From assembly GCA_003242425.1 (NCBI GenBank), contig QGUL01000076.1:1-7451 (forward strand): a stretch of 7,451 bases of DNA. The letters are read 5' to 3'. The DNA comes from Pseudomonadota bacterium. GTDB taxonomy: Bacteria; Pseudomonadota; Gammaproteobacteria; Burkholderiales; SG8-39. The first letter of the stretch is position 1. Every line of letters starts with the position of its first letter. This document shows, one piece after another, positions 1 through 6,321 of this stretch. Under the pieces are notes generated by a model. It worked only from the letters and a program-made list of their open reading frames with translations, had not been told where the DNA came from and ran no database searches. The translations under genes and the position numbers were made by a program.

Positions 1-1762
1 CCTCCGGCCAGCGGGTAAAGCCTTTCCCCCTTTTTCTTCCGATGTTTCCCCCTTCGCCCAGCTGGCTCAGCTTGCGCGGCGGCGCGGCTTCCGGTACGAG
101 CTGTTTGCCCACCACTGCGCAGATGTCCAGGCCCACCGTATCGGCCAGCGTGATCGGCCCCATCGGCATGCCGAACTGTTCCGCGGCCTTGTCGACGGTT
201 TCTGGCGCAAGGCCCTCGTCCACCATGCGGAAGGCGTTGAGCATGTAGGGCATCAGCACGCGGTTGACGAGGAAGCCCGCGGTGTCCTTCGTCGGCAGCG
301 GCAGCTTGTCGATCTGACGCACGAAAGCGAGCGCGCGCCGCGCCCACTCGGGATCGGTGCCGGTGCCCGAGACCACTTCCACCAGCATCATCTGCGGCAC
401 CGGATTGAAGAAATGCAGGCCGACGAGCCGCGAAGGATCGCGCATCTGCGCGCCGATGTCGGCGAGCTTGAGGCTGGAGGTGTTGGTCGCGAGGATGGCG
501 CCGGGCTTCGCCTGCGCCTCGATGCGCGCGAACAGCTCCTGCTTCACCTGCAGGTTTTCCACCACCGCTTCGATGACGACGTCGGCGCGGCGAATGCCGT
601 CGCCCGCGAGATCGGGGATGAGACGGTCCATCGCATCGCGCGCGCGCAAGCGGTCGCGGATGCGTTTCCTGAAGAGCTCCGCAGCGCGTTTCATCGCCGG
701 CCCGAGGCGTTCGGGCGCGGTGTCCTGCAGCGTCACGGTGAGGCCGCGCAGCGCGCAGACCGCGGCGATATCGCCGCCCATCGTGCCGGCGCCGATGACA
801 TGCACGTGCTTCGCCTCGAAGCCGATGCCCTTGCCGAGCGATTTCAGCCGCTCCTGCAAATGGAACACGCGGATGAGGTTCTTCGTCGTCGGATGCTGGA
901 CCAGATAGGCGATCGAGGCCGGGTCGTGCGGCGGCGGCGCGAAGGGATCGCCGTCGTACTTCTGCCACAGCTCGAGGATCGCGTAGGGCGCGGGATAGTG
1001 TTCGCGCCGCGCCTTGCGTTCCAGTTGCTTGAGCGCGAAGCGCGCCGCGACGTTGCGCAGCGGCCCGTCGAGCAGACGCTGGACGAGCGGTAATTCACGC
1101 GGCGGATTGCCACGCAACAGCATTACGCGCGCGCTGTTCTCCATCACCCGGGGCGGCACGCTGGCATCGACGAGCCCGATCTGTTTGGCGCGGCGCGCAT
1201 CGACGGCGCGGCCGGTGAGCATCATGTCGAGGCCCGCCGTCGGACCGACCACACCGGTGAGGCGTTTCACGCCGCCCCAGCCGGGCAGGATGCCGAGCAT
1301 CACTTCGGGCAGCGCGAAACGCGTGGAGGGATCGTCGACCGCGATGCGGTAGCGGCAGGCGAGCGCCAGTTCCAGGCCGCCGCCCATGCAGAAACCGCGC
1401 ACCAGCGCAAGCGTGGGAAAGCGCACCGCGGCGAGCTTGTTGAACAGATCCCAGCCGCGCCGCATCAACGCGACCGCGACTTCCGGCTTGTCGATGTCGT
1501 CGAATTCGTTGATGTCCGCGCCGGCGATGAAGCCTTTCTCCTTGCCGGAGCGGATGATGAGACCGCGCGGATTGCGGGCGATGAAGCCGTCGAGGATGGA
1601 TTCGAACTCGTCCAGCACCTCGCGGCTCAGCGTGTTGGTCGAGCTGCCCGCCTTGTCGAGCGTGAGCCACACCAGACCGTCGCGGTCGGTCTCCATGCGC
1701 CAGTGCCGGTAGCTCGCCTCGCTGCCGGCAGCCGGCGGTATCAGGGTGTTTTCCTCATTCAT
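1..1762 (-). CDS. fadJ: FadJ-like multifunctional enoyl-CoA hydratase / 3-hydroxyacyl-CoA dehydrogenase (3' end outside window)
   Basis: This protein hydrates trans-2-enoyl-CoA and then oxidises L-3-hydroxyacyl-CoA with NAD+, the second and third steps of beta-oxidation; it would work with the thiolase encoded just upstream. About 587 codons are present, open to the left edge; the family is usually about 700-720 residues, so roughly the last 120-130 (second half of the dehydrogenase C-terminal region) are missing. The N-terminal crotonase domain (about 25-210) has FIAGADINEF, GGGLELALAC and LPEVMLGILPG, with both expected catalytic glutamates (about E131 and E152). A linker containing NLIRVFHLQERLK leads to the NAD-binding domain with VHVIGAGTMGG (about 320-330), then ATNTSS, the catalytic-His motif GLHFFNPV (about H450) and DTAGFLVNR. 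GGGLELALAC and the neighbouring DDP match FadJ better than FadB. The ATG at 1762 is 13 nt after the thiolase stop; GAGGGGG, overlapping that stop, gives a ribosome site with 8-nt spacing. The family is certain; FadJ versus FadB naming is less so. Confidence 0.93.
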   Translation of the reverse strand, partial: MNEENTLIPPAAGSEASYRHWRMETDRDGLVWLTLDKAGSSTNTLSREVLDEFESILDGFIARNPRGLIIRSGKEKGFIAGADINEFDDIDKPEVAVALMRRGWDLFNKLAAVRFPTLALVRGFCMGGGLELALACRYRIAVDDPSTRFALPEVMLGILPGWGGVKRLTGVVGPTAGLDMMLTGRAVDARRAKQIGLVDASVPPRVMENSARVMLLRGNPPRELPLVQRLLDGPLRNVAARFALKQLERKARREHYPAPYAILELWQKYDGDPFAPPPHDPASIAYLVQHPTTKNLIRVFHLQERLKSLGKGIGFEAKHVHVIGAGTMGGDIAAVCALRGLTVTLQDTAPERLGPAMKRAAELFRKRIRDRLRARDAMDRLIPDLAGDGIRRADVVIEAVVENLQVKQELFARIEAQAKPGAILATNTSSLKLADIGAQMRDPSRLVGLHFFNPVPQMMLVEVVSGTGTDPEWARRALAFVRQIDKLPLPTKDTAGFLVNRVLMPYMLNAFRMVDEGLAPETVDKAAEQFGMPMGPITLADTVGLDICAVVGKQLVPEAAPPRKLSQLGEGGNIGRKRGKGFTRWPE

Positions 1763-1775
1763 GTTCTCGTCCCCC

Positions 1776-3056
1776 TCAAAGCGCCTCGATCAGCATGGCG
1801 CCGCCCTGGCCGCCGCCGATGCAGATCGCGGCCATGCCGCGCCGACCGCCCGTGCGCCTGAGCACGTGCAGCAGGTGCAGCACGATGCGCGCGCCCGAGG
1901 CGCCGACCGGGTGGCCGAGCGCGATGGCGCCGCCGTCGATGTTGAGCTTGTCCATATCCAGTTCGCCGAGCGCGCCCTCGAGGCCCAGCTCTTCGCGGCA
2001 GTAGCGCTCGTCCTTCCAGGCTTCGATGCAGGCCAGCACCTGCGCGGCGAAGGCCTCGTTGATCTCCCAGGCGTCGATATCTTCGAGTCCGAGGCCGTTC
2101 GCCTCGAGCAGCGGCGTTGCGGCGTGCACCGGACCGAGCCCCATGTGCGCGGGATCGAGCGCCGCCCAGTGCGTATCGACGATGCGGCCGATGGGCGTGA
2201 GCCCGTATTGATCGAGCGCCTCCTCGGTGGCGAGGATCATCCATACCGCGCCGTCGGTGATCTGCGAGCTGTTGCCCGCCGTCACCGTACCGTAGTGCTT
2301 GTCGAAGAAGGGCTGCAGCTTGGCGAGATTCTCGACGGTCGAATCGGCGCGCACGCCGTCGTCGCGGGTGTAGACGTTGCCGCGCTCGTCGTACATCGGC
2401 ACGATCTCCTGCAACCAGCCGTTTTCCTGCGCCTGCAGGACGCGCTGATGGCTGCGCGCGGCGAACGCGTCCTGCGCCGTGCGGCCGATGCCGAAGCGGT
2501 AGGCGAGGTTCTCCGCCGTCTGGCCCATGATGAGACCGACGTTGGGGTCGGTGAGGCCCTTCACGATGCCGATCACCGGCGCGAGATATTGCGGCCGGAA
2601 CCTGGGCAGCAGCGCGAGCTTCTGGCCGATGGTTTTCGCGGTGTAGAAGTTGGAGAGCCACATCACCATGCCCTCGGAGAACAGCAGCGGTGCGCGCGAG
2701 AGCGCATCGACGCCGCCCGCGAGCACGAGCTGCGAACGGCCGGCGTTCATGTTGGCGATGGCGGCATCCAGCGCCTGCATGCCCGAGGCGCAGTTGCGCA
2801 TGACGGCCCAGGCCGGTACCCGGCGGCCGCAGCCCATGCGCAGCGCGGCGACGCGCGCGATGTTCATCTCGTCCGGCGCCGGCACCGCGCAGCCCAGGAT
2901 CACTTCGTCGAGCTCGTGGGGCTCGAAAGGCTGCCGCAACAACAGGGCGCGCCCGGCGATCGTGGCGAGGTCGGCGGCGGAAAAGGGCCCCGGACGGTTC
3001 CTCGACTTGAGGAAGGGCGTGCGTGCGCCGTCGACGATGTAAATCGCTTTGCTCAT
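1776..3056 (-). CDS. fadI: FadI-like acetyl-CoA C-acyltransferase (3-ketoacyl-CoA thiolase)
   Basis: This is a thiolase that cleaves 3-ketoacyl-CoA with CoA to give acetyl-CoA and a shortened acyl-CoA, the last step of each beta-oxidation turn. The 426-residue product opens with the thiolase start IVDGARTPF (about 7-15). It carries the nucleophilic cysteine in VMRNCASGMQA (C89), NEAFAAQ (about 333-339), the GGAIALGHPVGASGAR signature with H382, and the second catalytic cysteine in AICIGGGQGG (C412), so it should be active. Its length and the long lid insertion (about 145-180, KLALLPRF to GQTAEN) resemble FadI (about 436 aa) rather than FadA (about 387 aa), although FadI of E. coli has HEAFA where this has NEAFA. 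It lies 12 nt after the fadE stop and 13 nt before the fadJ-like start; GAGGGG just before the ATG is a usable, closely spaced ribosome site. An acetoacetyl-CoA thiolase is possible, but the neighbours argue for beta-oxidation. The thiolase assignment is firm and the symbol moderate. Confidence 0.93.
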   Translation of the reverse strand: MSKAIYIVDGARTPFLKSRNRPGPFSAADLATIAGRALLLRQPFEPHELDEVILGCAVPAPDEMNIARVAALRMGCGRRVPAWAVMRNCASGMQALDAAIANMNAGRSQLVLAGGVDALSRAPLLFSEGMVMWLSNFYTAKTIGQKLALLPRFRPQYLAPVIGIVKGLTDPNVGLIMGQTAENLAYRFGIGRTAQDAFAARSHQRVLQAQENGWLQEIVPMYDERGNVYTRDDGVRADSTVENLAKLQPFFDKHYGTVTAGNSSQITDGAVWMILATEEALDQYGLTPIGRIVDTHWAALDPAHMGLGPVHAATPLLEANGLGLEDIDAWEINEAFAAQVLACIEAWKDERYCREELGLEGALGELDMDKLNIDGGAIALGHPVGASGARIVLHLLHVLRRTGGRRGMAAICIGGGQGGAMLIEAL

Positions 3057-3068
3057 GGTCCCCTCTTC

Positions 3069-5399
3069 TCAGGCGACCGCGCGTGCGGTCTTGGGTCGCG
3101 TGCTTTCGCCAAGCGACAGGTCGGGCGGGAAGTCGTCCACCCGGATGACTTCATTGCGCAGCACGATGGCCTGTTCGAGCTGCGCGAGTTCCTCGGCGCT
3201 GATGATGCCGGCCTGCAGGGCGGCCTGCAGCGTTTCCGCCTGCGTGAAGCTGCGGATGCGGCCGGCCTTCACGGCGGCGCGGATCTTGGCTTCGATCGGC
3301 TCGGCGGCGATGACGGCATGCAGCGCGCGTTCCAGCGTGCTGATGATGTCCTCTTCGCGCGGGATGTACATGTCGGCGGTGAGCCGGTCGCGCGTGGGCG
3401 AAGGCTCGATCAGCAGCTTCGCCACTTCGTGGCCGAGCTTGTCCGACGGCACCACGTAGGGCCGGCCGAGCGGGAACACGAACCAGCGCAGGATGCGCGC
3501 CGCTGCGCGGTTGGGATAGTTTGACATCACGCCTTCGAAGGCATTCTGAGCCTTGAACATGGCATCCCAGATCGCCCAGTCGAGCAGCGGCTTGTCTTCC
3601 TTCGGCCGGCCGTCGTCCTCGTAGCGCTTCAGCGTCGCCGAGCACAGATAGAGCAGCGACAGGATGTCGCCGAGCCGCGCCGACAGTTTCTCGCGCCGTT
3701 TCAGCGCGCCGCCCATGACGAGCATGGAGACGTCGGCGACGAAGGCGAAGGCGGCCGAAAAGCGCGTGAGCTGCTGCAAGTAGCGCCGGTTCTCCGGCGC
3801 GACGTTGTCGGGTACGCGCACGAAATGCGAGCCGGTGAGGGCCATGAAGAACGAACGCAGGCCGTTAAAGAGCGCGAACTTCACGTGACGCCAGAACACG
3901 CGGTCGAATTCGCGCGAGGCGCGGGCGTGGTCGGCCTCGCGCGCGGCCATCATTTCCTTCAGCACGTAAGGATGGCAGCGGATCGCGCCCTGGCCGAAGA
4001 TGATCAGGCTGCGGGTGAGGATGTTCGCGCCTTCCACGGTGATGGACACGGGAATCTGCTGGTAGGCGCGGCCCATGAAATTGTTGGGGCCGAGGCAGAT
4101 GCCTTTGCCGCCCTGGATGTCCATGGCGTCGTTGATGATCTGCCGTGTACGCTCGGTGGCGTGGTATTTGACGATGCCGGAAATCACTGAGGGCTTCTCG
4201 CCCATATCGATGGCGCCGGCGGTCATGCGGCGTGCAGCATCGATCATGTAGAGGTTGCCGCCCATGCGCGCGAGCGGCTCCTCGATGCCTTCGAACCTGC
4301 CGATGGGCAGATTGAACTGCTGGCGGATGCGGGCGTAAGCGCCGGTGCCGCGCACCGCGAGCTTGGCCATGCCGGTGTTGGAGGAGGGCAGCGAAATGGA
4401 ACGGCCCGCGGCGAGGCACTCCATCAGCATGCGCCAGCCCTGGCCGGCCATCTTCGGGCCGCCGATGATCCAGTCGAGCGGCATGAAAACGTCCTTGCCC
4501 CAGTTCGGGCCGTTCATGAACACCGCATTGAGCGGGAAGTGGCGGCGGCCGATGTGCACGCCCGGCGTATTGGTCGGCACGAGCGCGCAGGTGATGCCCA
4601 GGTCCTCCTTGTCGCCGAGCAGGTGGTCGGGATCGTAGAGGCGGAAGGCGAGCCCCAGCAGCGTGGCGACCGGCCCCAGCGTGATGTAACGCTTCTCCCA
4701 GGTCACGCGCATACCCAGCACTTCCCGCCCGTTCCACATACCCTTGCAGACGATGCCGTAGTCGGGAATCGAGGCGGCATCCGAACCGGCGTGCGGACTC
4801 GTGAGCGCGAAGCAGGGGATTTCCTCGCCCGTGGCGAGGCGCGGCAGGTAATGGCGTTTCTGCTCCTCGGTGCCGTAATGCAGCAGCAGCTCGGCCGGAC
4901 CGAGCGAGTTCGGCACCATCACCGTCACCGCGGCGGCGCTGCAGCGCGTCGACAGCTTGGTGATGACCTGCGAGTGCATGTAGGCGGAGAAGCCCAGTCC
5001 GCCGTACTCCTTCGGGATGATCATGCCGAAGAAGCGCTTCTCCTTGATGTACTGCCATGCCTCGGGCGGCAGATCGTTGATGGCGTAGGTGTCCCAGTCC
5101 CTGCAGAGCCGGCAGAGCTCCTCGACCTCGTTGTCGAGAAAGCTTTGTTCCTCCGGCGTGAGCGTGGGCTTGGGGTAGGCGAGCAGTTTCGCCCAGTCCG
5201 GCCTGCCGGAGAACAGCTCACCGTCCCACCACACCGTGCCGGCATGGATGGCATCGGCCTCGGTGTCCGACATCGGCGGCATCACCTTGCGGAACATCGC
5301 CAGGATGCGGTCGCTCAGCAACGGCCGCCGGATCGCCGGCACGCCGAGCACGAGGCATCCGGCGAGAACGAGGGCGAGCAGTACATAAAGAACCATCAT
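3069..5399 (-). CDS. fadE: FadE-type long acyl-CoA dehydrogenase
   Basis: FadE catalyses the first step of beta-oxidation, FAD-dependent alpha,beta-dehydrogenation of acyl-CoA to trans-2-enoyl-CoA. From the ATG at 5399 the protein is 776 residues, close to E. coli FadE (814) and far longer than ordinary acyl-CoA dehydrogenases (about 380-400). Residues 2-20 are a hydrophobic segment (LYVLLALVLAGCLVLGV) followed by arginines, consistent with an N-terminal inner-membrane anchor. The dehydrogenase core follows: FFGMIIPKEYGGLGFSAY (about 123-140), the flavin/substrate signature CFALTSPHAGSDAAS (196-210), GWRMLMECLAAGR (321-333) with a candidate catalytic glutamate, and DIQGGKGICLGPNNF to VEGANILTRSLIIFGQGAIR (427-474). 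The remaining 300 residues are the FadE-specific C-terminal domain. Its ATG overlaps the stop of the TetR gene (ATGA), with GGAGGAG 5 nt upstream, which decides the start and suggests translational coupling. The reading frame stays open upstream to 6278, but that stretch is antisense-like shadow over the regulator gene. Confidence 0.96.
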   Translation of the reverse strand: MMVLYVLLALVLAGCLVLGVPAIRRPLLSDRILAMFRKVMPPMSDTEADAIHAGTVWWDGELFSGRPDWAKLLAYPKPTLTPEEQSFLDNEVEELCRLCRDWDTYAINDLPPEAWQYIKEKRFFGMIIPKEYGGLGFSAYMHSQVITKLSTRCSAAAVTVMVPNSLGPAELLLHYGTEEQKRHYLPRLATGEEIPCFALTSPHAGSDAASIPDYGIVCKGMWNGREVLGMRVTWEKRYITLGPVATLLGLAFRLYDPDHLLGDKEDLGITCALVPTNTPGVHIGRRHFPLNAVFMNGPNWGKDVFMPLDWIIGGPKMAGQGWRMLMECLAAGRSISLPSSNTGMAKLAVRGTGAYARIRQQFNLPIGRFEGIEEPLARMGGNLYMIDAARRMTAGAIDMGEKPSVISGIVKYHATERTRQIINDAMDIQGGKGICLGPNNFMGRAYQQIPVSITVEGANILTRSLIIFGQGAIRCHPYVLKEMMAAREADHARASREFDRVFWRHVKFALFNGLRSFFMALTGSHFVRVPDNVAPENRRYLQQLTRFSAAFAFVADVSMLVMGGALKRREKLSARLGDILSLLYLCSATLKRYEDDGRPKEDKPLLDWAIWDAMFKAQNAFEGVMSNYPNRAAARILRWFVFPLGRPYVVPSDKLGHEVAKLLIEPSPTRDRLTADMYIPREEDIISTLERALHAVIAAEPIEAKIRAAVKAGRIRSFTQAETLQAALQAGIISAEELAQLEQAIVLRNEVIRVDDFPPDLSLGESTRPKTARAVA

Positions 5400-6106
5400 C
5401 GGGACTCCTCCGGGGATGCGGCGCGGTGCGGCGTGGTGCGGGACTCGTCGTCGAGCAGCGGCGCAGGCGCTTGCAGGCCGGCGAGCAGGAAGGGCGTCAG
5501 CCGGCGCAGAAGCAGCTCGTCGTCGCGCTCGGCCTCGGGCTGGATGGCGGCGATGAGCCTCCAGGCGTCGGCGCCGGCCAGCGTGTAGGCCAGCGCCCCC
5601 ATCATGAAATGCAGCCGCCAGGACAGTTCCTGGCGCGAGAGCTGCGGCAGCGCCTCGGCGAAGGCATCCTTGAAGCGCGCGATGGCCGGAGCGTAGCGCT
5701 CGGCCAGCAGTTTGCGCAGCACCGGCGAGGGGTCGACGTAGGCGCGGCCGAGCAGGCGCAGGAAGTCGCAGTGCGGACTGGCCTCGCGCGCCAGCGCCAG
5801 CGCTGGCTTGAACAGCGCGGCAAGGAGCTGCTCGCAGGACAGGGGCGCCTGGCCCGCCGCCTGGTATTCGTCCAGCAGCGCGAGCCGAGCGGCGTGCAGG
5901 GGATCGAGCCGGCGCGCCAGCATGGCCTCGAACAGCGCGTCCTTGCTGCCGAAGTGGTAGTTCACCGCGCCGAGATTGACGCCGGCCGCTGCGGTGATGA
6001 GCCGCAGCGACGTGCCGTCGAAGCCGTGCTCCAGGAACAGACGTTCGGTGGCCTGGAGGATGCGCTCGCGCGTGCGCTCGGCGTTGGTGGCGGATTTGGG
6101 CGGCAT
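5396..6106 (-). CDS. psrA: PsrA-like TetR-family transcriptional regulator of fatty acid oxidation
   Basis: This is a TetR-family repressor, probably sensing long-chain fatty acids or acyl-CoA and controlling the downstream beta-oxidation genes. From the ATG at 6106 it is 236 residues, matching PsrA of Pseudomonas (about 233). The N-terminal helix-turn-helix (about 10-60) contains ERTRERILQATERLF, then GTSLRLITAAAGVNLGAVNY and HFGSKDAL. The block SLRLIT-x3-AGVNL-x-AVNYHFGSK is, from memory, nearly the same as in PsrA. The C-terminal ligand-binding region (about 75-236) is diverged and alpha-helical in character. Its stop codon overlaps the fadE start by 4 nt, so it is the first gene of the fad operon. 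The operon promoter carries tandem PsrA-type sites (6128-6154), implying autoregulation. Start choice: in-frame TTG at 6130 lies inside the operator, and GTG at 6115 has GGGGG 8 nt upstream; ATG 6106 fits the family N-terminus best but lacks a clear ribosome site. The family is certain; the psrA name is an inference from motif and operator. Confidence 0.9.
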   Translation of the reverse strand: MPPKSATNAERTRERILQATERLFLEHGFDGTSLRLITAAAGVNLGAVNYHFGSKDALFEAMLARRLDPLHAARLALLDEYQAAGQAPLSCEQLLAALFKPALALAREASPHCDFLRLLGRAYVDPSPVLRKLLAERYAPAIARFKDAFAEALPQLSRQELSWRLHFMMGALAYTLAGADAWRLIAAIQPEAERDDELLLRRLTPFLLAGLQAPAPLLDDESRTTPHRAASPEESR

Positions 6107-6127
6107 ATAAAGCACAGAGCGCGCCCC

Positions 6128-6141
6128 CAAACGAAAGTTTC
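6128..6141 (-). promoter_or_regulatory. PsrA-type operator, promoter-distal copy (box 1)
   Basis: The plus strand reads CAAAC-GAAA-GTTTC, a direct match to the PsrA-family site (G/C)AAAC-N2-4-GTTT(G/C) known from Pseudomonas. It shares C6141 with the second copy and lies in the predicted 5' leader of the psrA-fad transcript, about 10-24 nt after the likely start of transcription. It also covers the in-frame TTG at 6130, arguing against that codon as the translation start. Binding has not been tested; the identity of the bound protein is inferred. Confidence 0.65.
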
Positions 6142-6154
6142 AAACGAATGTTTG
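6141..6154 (-). promoter_or_regulatory. PsrA-type operator, start-site copy (box 2)
   Basis: The plus strand reads CAAAC-GAAT-GTTTG, a match to the PsrA consensus in which both half-sites are complete. It is the core of a longer perfect inverted repeat, TTTCAAAC-GAAT-GTTTGAAA (6138-6157, 8-bp arms, 4-bp spacer). It begins 4 bp downstream of the predicted -10 hexamer and covers the predicted transcription start, the classic position for a repressor site. The first gene transcribed encodes a PsrA-like protein, so autorepression is the straightforward inference. Confidence 0.78.
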
Positions 6155-6157
6155 AAA

Positions 6158-6185
6158 AGCATACGGCCGGTCTGTGGGGTGTCAA
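6158..6185 (-). promoter_or_regulatory. Predicted sigma-70-type promoter of the psrA-fadE-fadI-fadJ operon
   Basis: On the minus strand a perfect TTGACA (-35; 6180-6185) is followed after 16 bp by TATGCT (-10; 6158-6163), which keeps the key T, A and final T of TATAAT. Transcription would start near 6151, giving a leader of about 45 nt to the ATG at 6106. The two PsrA-type boxes start directly downstream of the -10. No other promoter-like pair this good was seen between the genes of the operon, whose gaps are too short to hold one. Confidence 0.7.
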
Positions 6186-6199
6186 GGCGGGGTAGCGCG

Positions 6200-6216
6200 G
6201 GCTTTGGGCAAAAGCC
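6200..6216. repeat. Short inverted repeat in the divergent intergenic region
   Basis: GGCTTT (6200-6205) and AAAGCC (6211-6216) form a perfect 6-bp inverted repeat around a 5-base centre, 15 bp upstream of the operon's -35 hexamer on the minus-strand side. It has no T-tract and lies between two divergent promoters, so it is not a terminator. It could be a binding site for a second regulator or chance; it does not resemble the PsrA-type boxes. Confidence 0.3.
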
Positions 6217-6265
6217 TTGTCGCGGGCGCGTGACATCGTGGCCGCAGGCCCGCCGCCGCCCGGCG

Positions 6266-6279
6266 GATTCGGGCGCAAG
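6266..6279 (+). promoter_or_regulatory. Candidate Ada operator upstream of ada
   Basis: The 14-mer GATTCGGGCGCAAG matches the E. coli ada operator as I recall it (AATTAAAGCGCAAG) at 10 of 14 positions, including the complete GCGCAAG block and three of four bases of the AATT block at the same spacing. Its centre is about 50 bp upstream of the predicted ada transcription start, similar to the place from which methylated Ada activates in E. coli. The match is from memory and the region is GC-rich, so chance remains possible. Confidence 0.35.
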
Positions 6280-6309
6280 CAGCGGAGTGTGCGGCCGGGC
6301 CGGTGCCGC

Positions 6310-6315
6310 TAGACT
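6310..6315 (+). promoter_or_regulatory. Putative -10 element of ada, implying a leaderless transcript
   Basis: TAGACT matches TATAAT at four of six positions and lies 6 nt before the ada ATG at 6322, so transcription would start at or next to the A of the start codon. No Shine-Dalgarno sequence is present in the bases immediately before the ATG (GACTGCAGCC). No good -35 hexamer is visible at the normal distance, which would fit a promoter that depends on an activator. This is an inference from sequence only. Confidence 0.4.
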
Positions 6316-6321
6316 GCAGCC

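Noticed and set aside
413..1670. Open frames of 226 (plus) and 191 (minus) codons over the fadJ-like gene
   Set aside because: The true frame (minus, start 1762) is open through the window and carries all hydratase and dehydrogenase motifs; these are other frames of the same DNA.
1763..1775. Internal promoter or terminator between the thiolase and fadJ-like genes (and likewise at 3057-3068)
   Set aside because: The gaps of 12-13 nt hold only ribosome sites; there is no room for a promoter or hairpin.
1746..3524. 592-codon open frame on the plus strand
   Set aside because: It lies antisense to the thiolase and the end of fadE, has the Arg/His/Asp-rich composition of shadow frames in GC-rich DNA, and shows no recognisable domain.
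4539..5588. 349-codon open frame on the plus strand
   Set aside because: It is antisense to fadE and psrA, ends in a low-complexity Ser/Arg stretch, and looks like a shadow frame.
5400..6278. Upstream extension of the fadE frame, which would give a 1069-residue protein
   Set aside because: The extension is an out-of-frame reading of the psrA gene with Arg/Ala/His-rich low-quality sequence; the ATG at 5399 has a strong ribosome site and starts the known FadE membrane segment.
6251..6309. GC-rich inverted repeats such as CCGCC-C-GGCGG and GCGGC-N9-GCCGC as possible terminators
   Set aside because: They lack a T-tract, lie between divergent promoters where no terminator is expected, and are easily formed by chance in DNA this GC-rich.
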